A stretch of DNA of 5,595 nt. Origin: Ardenticatenia bacterium (GTDB lineage: Bacteria; Chloroflexota; Anaerolineae; Aggregatilineales; Ch27). Positions within the stretch are counted from its first letter, which is position 1. Each line of letters starts with the position of its first letter. The position numbers and the translations under genes are program-made. The notes beneath the pieces were generated by a model. That model made no database searches, was not told the DNA's origin, and worked only from the letters and a program-made list of their open reading frames with translations. The DNA is taken from the NCBI GenBank assembly GCA_026983935.1, contig JALSTC010000034.1, forward strand, positions 1 to 5,595. Direction: 5' to 3'. Positions 1 through 5,194 of the stretch are shown one piece after another.

Positions 1-1
1 G

Positions 2-958
2 ACCATGCTGGCCAGCGATATAAGCCGGTTGCGGCAGCAGGCGGTCGCTTTTCCCTGGGCGATCATGATCCCGGTGCTCGTGCTGCGAGTGGCGAACTGG
101 GGGCTGCGTTTCATCAAATGGCATTATTATCTGCATGCGGTCGGTGTGCGGGACATTCGGGCAGATGATAGTGCCGCGATCTTCATTTCCGGGTTTGTGC
201 TGTCGCTCAGTCCCGGCAAAGCGGCAGAGGCACTGAAGTCTCTCGTCGTCAAGGGATTGACCGGCGCTCCCATCGCTGCAACGCTTCCGGTTGTGGCGGC
301 GGAGCGCCTCTCAGATGGGATCGCCGTCCTGCTGCTGCTGACCGTTTCCATTGGTATGCTGGCTGCGAATGAGTACTGGCCGGTCGTGTTTGTTTCCCTG
401 ATATTCTTCGCCCTCCTTATCGGCATTTTACAGGTTCGCCCATTGTGTCTGTGGCTGCTCGGTCAGGCGGAGCATCTGCCGCTGCTAAAACGCATTGCAG
501 GCCCGCTGCGCACGTTCTACGAAAGCAGCTATGCAATCGTACGCTGGCGGACTTTGTTGATCGCGGTTGGACTGGGCACAGCGGCTAATCTGCTGGATGG
601 TGTGGGCGTTTATTTGATTTTGCAGGGAATAGGGTTGCCTGCCACTCTGGAGACGTTTTTCCAGGCGCTGCTGGTGATCAGCCTGAGTGTGATCGTAGGC
701 TCGGTGAGTGCGCTGCCAGGTGGGCTGGGTGCGGCGGACCTCAGCATCGGTGTGACCCTGAGCGTGGTGGTCGGGCTTGGTACCTCAGCGGCAGGATTCG
801 TCACGCTGCTGGCGCGTTTCGTGCAGTTGTGGTGGGGCGTTCTGGTTGGGATGGGCGTCGGTTTTGTTTTCCGTCGCCGCTTGCTGGGGCCTCTGATGGA
901 AGCCGAATCGGCGGCAGAGCCTGCCGATTACTTCACCGACAGTGTTGTAGCACGCTAA
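2..958 (+). CDS. Flippase-like membrane protein, lysylphosphatidylglycerol synthase TM (UPF0104) family; 5' partial
   Basis: This is an integral membrane protein of the family that includes the transmembrane half of MprF/lysylphosphatidylglycerol synthase and AglD/YbhN-like proteins, thought to move or handle lipid-linked substrates. The frame is open to the left edge. Counting from the ATG at base 5, the hydrophobic stretches fall at about residues 18-35, 56-68, 87-120, 125-142, 183-207, 217-236, 246-272 and 274-289. Family landmarks are a Pro-Gly-Lys-Ala-Ala-Glu segment at 70-75, the E-R-L-S-D motif at 100-104, and the Leu-Pro-Gly-Gly-Leu-Gly turn at 237-242. The family's usual first transmembrane helix is missing before residue 18, so the ATG at base 5 is probably internal and the true start lies upstream. 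Asp245 stands where relatives often have Glu. The C-terminal tail is short and hydrophilic, with no aminoacyl-transferase domain visible. It converges with the kinase 20 bp away. The family call is firm; the substrate is unknown. Confidence 0.85.
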   Translation, partial: TMLASDISRLRQQAVAFPWAIMIPVLVLRVANWGLRFIKWHYYLHAVGVRDIRADDSAAIFISGFVLSLSPGKAAEALKSLVVKGLTGAPIAATLPVVAAERLSDGIAVLLLLTVSIGMLAANEYWPVVFVSLIFFALLIGILQVRPLCLWLLGQAEHLPLLKRIAGPLRTFYESSYAIVRWRTLLIAVGLGTAANLLDGVGVYLILQGIGLPATLETFFQALLVISLSVIVGSVSALPGGLGAADLSIGVTLSVVVGLGTSAAGFVTLLARFVQLWWGVLVGMGVGFVFRRRLLGPLMEAESAAEPADYFTDSVVAR

Positions 959-978
959 GTGCCGGGGATGTGTATGTC

Positions 979-3396
979 TTACGCTGTTTCAGGTACGGGA
1001 TTCGTTTCTACATGCCCGTTATCTTCCGCATAGCTGGGGACGGTGAAATAGAACTTGGAGCCTTCGCCCAGATGGCTTTCCAGCCCAATCTCGCCGCCGT
1101 GTGCCTCGACCAGGCTCTTGACGATTGCCAGGCCCAGGCCTGTGCCTTCGATTCCATCGGTTTCCGGGCGGCGCACACGGTAGAAGCGCTCGAATATCTG
1201 CACCTGATCCTCCGGGCTGATGCCCATGCCGTCATCTTCCACGGAGACGATGACCGAGTCTTCCTCCATCGTTGCCCTGACGGCAACATGGCCTTCCGGC
1301 GGCGTATACTTGATGGCATTGCTGACCAGGTTGATGATGATCTGACGGAGTCGTTTACTGTCGCCTTTTACCAGCGGCAGGTCAGGGGCAAGCTGCATGC
1401 TGAGGCTGAGCCGTTTTTCTTCTGCCAGGTTTTCCAGGCTCAACACCGAATCAGTGATGATATTCTGAATATTGGTCGGCTCAGGCCGGATTTCCAGCCC
1501 TGCATCTATATGCGCAAGGTCGAGCAGGTCGTCGATCAACTGGCGCATGTTTCGGATTGAGCGGCGAATCATATGCATGAATTCCTGCCCGCGGTCGCTC
1601 AATTCGTTGTACATTGCCAGGAGTTCGATGTAGCCGTTGATCACGCTCAGCGGATTCTTCAGATCATGGGAGACAGTCGCGATCAGTTCGTTCTTGAGTT
1701 GTTCAGTTTCTTTGAAGGGCGTCACGTCATGCATGACAATAAGCCACCCGATCTGTTCATTCGGGGTGACGTTGGTGTGGAAGTAGCGGTGCTCATCGAG
1801 GACGATTTCTTCCATGAACGGCATTCGCTGGCCGCGCTCGCGCATCCGCTGGCCGATAGGTTCCAGCGGCGTGAATGAGAAAACTTCTTCGAAGGGACGA
1901 CCGGTATACTGCTCTTGTGGCGGCAGGCGGAAGGCAGCAGCGGCGGCCTCGTTTAGCAGCACGAGGCGGTGGTCAAAGCCGACCACGATCACGATATCGG
2001 TGATGTTAGCGACAATGCTGGAGAGCTTTTCGCGTTCGCGCTGCGTGACCTCAAAGAGGCGGGCGTTGTCCAGCGCAACGGAGGCACGATTTGCAAGGCG
2101 TTCGGCAAAGTCCAGGTGCTCCGGTGTGAAGCCGCCAACACGAGGGTTTTCCAGTCCGAGCACGGCGATAACCCGCCCCCGGCGGCGGATGGGGATGCAC
2201 AGGTATGAATTTGTCTGTGAGGAATGCGCGACGTAGTCCGGGTCTTTCGTTACGTCACGAATGATGACCGGATGCCCGGAGCGGGCGACCCGGCCTATGA
2301 TGCCCTCACTGAGCGGTATAGGCTTATTGAGCAGCTCTTCTTCTGGCGTATCCAGGCCGTAAGTTGCCACGATGCGCAGTTCTTCGGTGTCCTGCTCGAC
2401 AAGCGCCAGCAGCGCTGCGTGTGCACTGGTCAAGCGCAGTGCCCAGTCCAGCGTCAGGCTCAGCACGCGATCCCAGCTCAACGCTTCGTTGAGTTCGCGG
2501 TCGACCTGACGCATCATGTCCAGTTCTCTGACGTGCTTGCTCAACTGCTCGTCGGTGAGCTGGTACAGGCGGGCATTGTCCAGCGCAATGCTGACGTTGG
2601 CCCCGAATGTCTCCAGCAGGCTGCGTGCTTCTTCATTGATCGGCAGGTTGGTGAAGTGATTGTCTACCAGGATAACGCCGAGCAGCGTAGTGCCGATGTG
2701 CAGCGGTACGCTGAAGAAGCTGGTCATTTCCAGCAGCCCAAAGACCCATCCATATCGTTTATAGTAAAGTGCCTGCGCATCACTGATCAACACAGATTTG
2801 CCGGCGATCCAGTCCCTCAGCAGTTCGAAGTCCTCGCTGATGGAGAGGGGAATCTCCAACTGCTCCAGTTGAAACTGCTCTTCTGGTGTGGAGAGGGGAT
2901 GGCTGACTGCGCCGAAAGTGAGAGCTTCACGCTCTTCGTCAAGGACAAGGATAATTGCGCGGTCAAAACCCAGCGCATCTGTAATTGCTTCGATGACGGC
3001 GTTCAGCAGTTCCTGACGGTTCAATTTGGTGACCGTGCTCAGCGTGATTTCCCGCAGCATGGTCAGTTTTTCAACCTGATGTTGCAGTGCCTGCGGAGAC
3101 ATCTCACCGGCCATTTCCGAAGGTTCGGCTGTCTTGCCAGCAGAATCCCGATCGGCGGCGCCGGGCAAATCGGGCCGGGCCGCCTGCGCAGGTCTATGCT
3201 GGTTGCCCCGGAACCAGCCCAAGACGGCAGGCAGCAGTGCTATCCATGTCAGCCAGTCCAACACTGGACGGAAAATGATGATCAGAATGATGATCAATAG
3301 AGAGACGATAATCCCCGCCCAAAAGTGCCAGGTCATCGCTGTGGTTAGAGTTTCCCACGTAAGATGCCACCGGAAGTTAGGGTCGCCTTTTGTCAT
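979..3396 (-). CDS. Membrane-anchored GAF-GAF-PAS sensor histidine kinase
   Basis: This is a complete 805-residue hybrid-less sensor kinase that should autophosphorylate and pass the phosphate to a response regulator. A membrane hairpin of two close hydrophobic helices lies at about 24-42 and 45-62 with almost no external loop, so sensing is probably cytoplasmic. A polar linker (63-105) follows, then GAF1 (about 110-280), GAF2 (about 292-448), PAS (about 452-562), HisKA (about 566-632) and the ATPase domain (about 676-788). The phosphoacceptor is His577 in S-H-D-L-K-N-P. ATP-binding boxes are intact: N box around Asn689/Asn693, G1 D-D-G-M-G at 721-725, F box at 735-739 and G2 G-T-G-L-G-L at 751-756. 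Both GAF domains end in an A-L-D-N-A-R-L helix (271-277 and 441-447), which leads into signalling coiled coil. The ATG at 3396 is preceded only by a weak GGA about 10 bases upstream. A later Met21 would remove little, so the longer start is kept. There is no receiver domain and no neighbouring response regulator in view. The signal is unknown. Confidence 0.95.
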   Translation of the reverse strand: MTKGDPNFRWHLTWETLTTAMTWHFWAGIIVSLLIIILIIIFRPVLDWLTWIALLPAVLGWFRGNQHRPAQAARPDLPGAADRDSAGKTAEPSEMAGEMSPQALQHQVEKLTMLREITLSTVTKLNRQELLNAVIEAITDALGFDRAIILVLDEEREALTFGAVSHPLSTPEEQFQLEQLEIPLSISEDFELLRDWIAGKSVLISDAQALYYKRYGWVFGLLEMTSFFSVPLHIGTTLLGVILVDNHFTNLPINEEARSLLETFGANVSIALDNARLYQLTDEQLSKHVRELDMMRQVDRELNEALSWDRVLSLTLDWALRLTSAHAALLALVEQDTEELRIVATYGLDTPEEELLNKPIPLSEGIIGRVARSGHPVIIRDVTKDPDYVAHSSQTNSYLCIPIRRRGRVIAVLGLENPRVGGFTPEHLDFAERLANRASVALDNARLFEVTQREREKLSSIVANITDIVIVVGFDHRLVLLNEAAAAAFRLPPQEQYTGRPFEEVFSFTPLEPIGQRMRERGQRMPFMEEIVLDEHRYFHTNVTPNEQIGWLIVMHDVTPFKETEQLKNELIATVSHDLKNPLSVINGYIELLAMYNELSDRGQEFMHMIRRSIRNMRQLIDDLLDLAHIDAGLEIRPEPTNIQNIITDSVLSLENLAEEKRLSLSMQLAPDLPLVKGDSKRLRQIIINLVSNAIKYTPPEGHVAVRATMEEDSVIVSVEDDGMGISPEDQVQIFERFYRVRRPETDGIEGTGLGLAIVKSLVEAHGGEIGLESHLGEGSKFYFTVPSYAEDNGHVETNPVPETA
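2057..2588. repeat. Near-identical 22-bp direct repeat marking the two GAF domains
   Basis: Bases 2057-2078 and 2567-2588 match at 21 of 22 positions (one G/A difference). They are 510 bp apart, exactly 170 codons, so they are in the same reading frame. They encode the conserved terminal helix (A-L-D-N-A-R-L) of GAF2 and GAF1. This reflects related or duplicated GAF modules under coding constraint rather than a mobile repeat. Confidence 0.7.
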
Positions 3397-3400
3397 TGAA

Positions 3401-3419
3401 CATGTATCCGTGATACGTG
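3401..3419. promoter_or_regulatory. 19-bp dyad next to the kinase start codon
   Basis: The sequence CATGTATC-CGT-GATACGTG forms two 8-base arms around a 3-base centre, with seven of eight pairs complementary (the T3403/G3417 pair is off). It lies 4-22 bases upstream of the kinase ATG and contains the only Shine-Dalgarno-like GGA (minus strand, 3409-3407). It could be an operator, or a small RNA hairpin limiting kinase translation. No regulator is identified. Confidence 0.35.
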
Positions 3420-3488
3420 ATAATGGTAGATATCCGAAACAGTGGATCGTTGTAAGGGGTGCACTGTTTCTTATGTCGCTACCATTGT
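3420..3488. repeat. Long imperfect inverted repeat (hairpin) in the divergent intergenic region
   Basis: Two perfect inverted repeats are nested. The inner arms are GAAACAGTG (3436-3444) and CACTGTTTC (3462-3470), nine of nine, around a 17-base loop. The outer arms are AATGGTAG (3422-3429) and CTACCATT (3479-3486), eight of eight. Pairing of 3429-3433 with 3473-3477 (one T-G pair) bridges them, leaving a 2x2 mismatch and a 2-base bulge. Adding 3420-3421 with 3487-3488 gives about 23 pairs in all. No T-run follows on either strand, so it is not a normal intrinsic terminator. It lies downstream of the candidate minus-strand -10 box, so it would form the 5' end of the kinase mRNA. It also lies just upstream of the plus-strand -10. 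Confidence 0.6.
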
Positions 3489-3494
3489 ATTATA
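3489..3494 (-). promoter_or_regulatory. Candidate -10 box for the kinase gene
   Basis: The minus strand reads a perfect TATAAT here, about 93 bases upstream of the kinase ATG. The -35 region is poor: the best match, TGAGCA at 3518-3513 with an 18-bp spacer, keeps only three consensus bases. Transcription would begin near 3482 and place the long inverted repeat at the very start of the leader. The -10 is convincing by sequence and position; the promoter as a whole is inferred. Confidence 0.45.
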
Positions 3495-3496
3495 CT
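3491..3496 (+). promoter_or_regulatory. Candidate -10 box for the DM13 gene and methyltransferase
   Basis: TATACT on the plus strand matches five of six consensus bases and overlaps the minus-strand -10. With a 17-bp spacer the -35 would be TTCTTA (3468-3473), a weak match partly inside the right arm of the inverted repeat. Transcription would start near 3503, giving a leader of about 113 bases. Beyond this box, 3504-3600 shows no clear hairpin or coding sequence. Confidence 0.4.
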
Positions 3497-3615
3497 ATAG
3501 TTGTTTTGTGTGTGCTCAGCCGATAGTGTGAGGGCGCAAGATTGAGGGCAAGGTGGGCGCGCCAACTGATCATGCATCATAGTTCCAGGGCACTGCCGCA
3601 GCGGAAAGAGGGTAG

Positions 3616-4233
3616 ATGCGTACACGCTGGTTTTTCTTGATGATTGGTGCTTTTATTGTGCTGCTGCTGTTTGCTTTTCCGGTGTGGTGGCCGCTGGTCA
3701 ATAAGGCGGCTGTCAACCAGGAGCTGCCGGGGCTGGCCGATCTGCCGCCGGAGGAGCAGCCGGTGATTGAACAGATCGCTGCGGAAGACCGTGCATTGGC
3801 CGACGCATTGATTGCGGCGGGGTTGGCCGATCCGACCATTGTGCCTGAGGTTGACCAGGCGATGCCGGAAATGCAGGGGCCAGAAGTCTACGCCACTGGC
3901 GAATTCACAGAAATTGATGCCGTACGCTGGGCACGTGGTACGGTTACAGTGTACCAGTTGGCGGACGGGAGCTGGGTCATTCGCCTGGAAGATTTCGAAG
4001 TACGTAACGGCCCGCAGTTGCATCTGTTTCTCTCTGCACATCCCGCGCCGCGCACAACAGAGGAACTCCGGCAGGATAATCTGGCCTTTGACTGGGGGCC
4101 GCTGCAGGGCACAGTCGGCAGCCAGAACTACCGGCTGCCGGCGGAATTCGACATGGGTATGGTGCACAGCGTGGTGATCTTTTCACTGCCGTATCAGGAG
4201 ATTTTCAGTTCGGCGGAGTTGATCCGTCAATGA
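3616..4233 (+). CDS. Membrane-anchored DM13-domain protein lacking the usual cysteine
   Basis: This 205-residue protein has an uncleaved-looking N-terminal anchor (about residues 5-27, Arg-flanked then strongly hydrophobic). An acidic Ala/Glu/Pro-rich linker (about 28-90) follows, then a DM13 domain (about 92-204). DM13 features include the start G-E-F (95-97), L-E-D-F (124-127), G-P-Q-L-H-L-F-L-S (132-140), D-W-G-P-L-Q-G (159-165), Q-N-Y (170-172) and a final hydrophobic strand with S-V-V-I-F-S-L-P-Y (185-193). The domain should face outside the cytoplasm. DM13 (Pfam 'electron transfer DM13') usually has an almost invariant Cys in that last strand; here the matching position is Ser190, and the whole protein has no Cys. 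A redox role is therefore doubtful. A GGAAAGAGGG ribosome-binding sequence ends three bases before the ATG. The methyltransferase follows after 56 bp without a terminator, suggesting one transcript. The domain call is good; the function is unknown. Confidence 0.85.
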   Translation: MRTRWFFLMIGAFIVLLLFAFPVWWPLVNKAAVNQELPGLADLPPEEQPVIEQIAAEDRALADALIAAGLADPTIVPEVDQAMPEMQGPEVYATGEFTEIDAVRWARGTVTVYQLADGSWVIRLEDFEVRNGPQLHLFLSAHPAPRTTEELRQDNLAFDWGPLQGTVGSQNYRLPAEFDMGMVHSVVIFSLPYQEIFSSAELIRQ

Positions 4234-4280
4234 GGTGCAGCAATTTTGTGATGTGGCTGGTATTCTGTCGGGAGTAGAAT

Positions 4281-4284
4281 GGAG
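4281..4284 (+). promoter_or_regulatory. Ribosome-binding site fixing the methyltransferase start
   Basis: GGAG lies five bases before the ATG at 4290. An in-frame TAG at 4275-4277 with no start codon in between rules out any upstream start. A nearby ATG at 4279 is in another frame. Confidence 0.65.
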
Positions 4285-4289
4285 CGACG

Positions 4290-5057
4290 ATGGCGGATGT
4301 TTATGCGGTTCTGGCGCATGTCTACAAGATGGCTGGCCTTGCCGAGGAGAGTGAACAACTGCGGGCACGCCTCTTTGAGAGGGTTCAATCGGAGGGCTGG
4401 CTAGGGCGTCGAATCCTGGAGCTTGGCTGTGGAATCGGTGAGGCCAGTTGCTGGTTTGCGCTGAACGGTTTTCGGATAACGGCGGTTGACCGGTCGGCGG
4501 AAATGCTTGAGCAGGCCAGGCAGCAGGCCGAGGCGCTGGGTGTCACGGTGGATTGGCGGCAGGAGGATATCCGCAATCTGGATGTGGGTACGGATTATGA
4601 CCTTGTGCTCGCCATGAACACGCTGAATGAGCTGCACAGTATTCGTGAGTTAGAGGCTGTTTTTCAGGCTGCTAACCGGGCGCTGGCTGTTGGTAAACTG
4701 CTGCTGTTCGATCTGGTGACCATCCGAGGGCTGGCGGAGCAGTGGGGGAACCGGGATCGGGTGCTGCATGACGACCCGCAGGCCCTGACTCTGGTCGTTC
4801 GCAGCCAGTTCAGCTTTGAGACGTTCTCCAATGCACGTTCGTACCTTATCTTCCGGCGCGGCGGTGAACAGCAGTGGCAGCGGCTGGACGGCTCACATGT
4901 GATTCGCGGCTTCGCGCTGCAGGCGGTGGGCACGCTGCTGCAGCGCACCGGATTCAAGGTGCAGAACGTTTTGAATGCGAACTTTGCCTCTTTTGATCCA
5001 AACGACGATCAGACCGGCCACGCGATCTTCATCGTCGCTAAAGAACGCGATCTGTAA
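4290..5057 (+). CDS. Class I SAM-dependent methyltransferase
   Basis: This complete 255-residue soluble protein has a Rossmann-type S-adenosylmethionine domain. After a short helical N-terminus (1-38), motif I is L-E-L-G-C-G-I-G-E (43-51). Asp67 (T-A-V-D-R-S), at the end of the second strand, should bind the ribose hydroxyls. Q-E-D-I (91-94) supplies the acidic residue near the adenine, and D-L-V-L-A-M-N (104-110) is the fourth strand. The L-L-L-F-D strand (137-141) follows. The C-terminal part (about 150-255) has a strand-rich insertion and ends G-H-A-I-F-I-V-A-K (243-251), as in many generic methyltransferases of the Methyltransf_25/11 type. No substrate-specific motif is recognised, so the target may be a small molecule, lipid or another acceptor. 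It sits 56 bp after the DM13 gene and is probably co-transcribed with it. The insertion element starts about 30 bp after its stop codon, leaving the gene intact. Confidence 0.88.
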   Translation: MADVYAVLAHVYKMAGLAEESEQLRARLFERVQSEGWLGRRILELGCGIGEASCWFALNGFRITAVDRSAEMLEQARQQAEALGVTVDWRQEDIRNLDVGTDYDLVLAMNTLNELHSIRELEAVFQAANRALAVGKLLLFDLVTIRGLAEQWGNRDRVLHDDPQALTLVVRSQFSFETFSNARSYLIFRRGGEQQWQRLDGSHVIRGFALQAVGTLLQRTGFKVQNVLNANFASFDPNDDQTGHAIFIVAKERDL

Positions 5058-5085
5058 AATCGGCAGCGTGGTTGTATGAGACTGC

Positions 5086-5089
5086 TTAC
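5086..5089 (+). other. TTAC target tetranucleotide flanking the IS left end
   Basis: TTAC sits exactly 19 bases before the first base of the left-end hairpin. In IS608 (IS200/IS605 family) the element inserts 3' of TTAC, and the left cleavage site is separated from the hairpin by about this distance. The tetranucleotide belongs to the host target and is not duplicated in this type of single-strand transposition. Confidence 0.6.
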
Positions 5090-5108
5090 CAAAAAATCGG
5101 CGCGAAAG

Positions 5109-5129
5109 CCCCCGGCTTTAGCCGTGGGG
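5109..5129 (+). repeat. Left-end hairpin of the IS200/IS605 element with a bulged T
   Basis: CCCCCGGC (5109-5116) pairs with GCCG-t-GGGG (5121-5129) around a TTTA loop (5117-5120). This gives eight G-C pairs with a single extrahelical T at 5125. An imperfect hairpin with an unpaired T is the structure that Y1 (HUH) TnpA transposases of this family recognise. The AAAG directly 5' of the stem matches the IS608 left guide sequence, which pairs with TTAC. Confidence 0.7.
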
Positions 5130-5166
5130 ATGAAACGCCGCCATCCTTTCTTTGAACGCTGCAATC

Positions 5167-5175
5167 TGATAGAAT
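5167..5175 (+). promoter_or_regulatory. Extended -10 promoter candidate for tnpB
   Basis: TGATAGAAT fits an extended -10 (TGn followed by TAGAAT, five of six consensus bases). The -35 region (TTTCTT at 5147-5152 with 17-bp spacing) is weak, as is common with extended -10 promoters. Transcription would begin near 5182, leaving a leader of only about 4-13 bases before the possible GTG (5186) or ATG (5195) starts. Confidence 0.35.
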
Positions 5176-5194
5176 TGCCCCAGGCGTGAGCAAG

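Noticed and set aside
959..978. Possible bidirectional terminator between the convergent flippase and kinase genes
   Set aside because: The 20-bp gap and its flanks form no strong stem and have no T-run on either strand.
829..1560. Open frame of 243 codons on the plus strand across the flippase end and the kinase C-terminus
   Set aside because: It overlaps two convincing genes in other frames and has no recognisable domain. It is a by-product of the base composition.
2224..3300. Long open frame (358 codons) on the plus strand inside the kinase gene
   Set aside because: It is antisense to a clear, full-length histidine kinase with every catalytic motif intact. The translation resembles no known family and has the composition of a shadow frame.
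3474..3526. Possible 17-residue hydrophobic peptide on the plus strand in the intergenic region
   Set aside because: It has no ribosome-binding site, and it runs through both -10 boxes and the right arm of the hairpin. Transcription would begin inside it.
3577..4167. Open frame of 196 codons on the minus strand opposite the DM13 gene
   Set aside because: The plus-strand frame has a ribosome-binding site, a membrane anchor and DM13 motifs. The minus frame has no family resemblance.
4234..4289. Possible separate promoter for the methyltransferase
   Set aside because: TTGTGA and TATTCT are present but only 9 bp apart, too close for a promoter. Read-through from the DM13 gene is simpler.
5058..5085. 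Possible terminator after the methyltransferase
   Set aside because: Only a 4-bp GCAG/CTGC pairing with a 15-base loop is seen, with no T-run.
5109..5129. The strong G-C hairpin read as a rho-independent terminator for the methyltransferase
   Set aside because: It is followed by ATGAAACG rather than a T-run, and the bulged T, AAAG foot and TTAC spacing fit a transposon end better.
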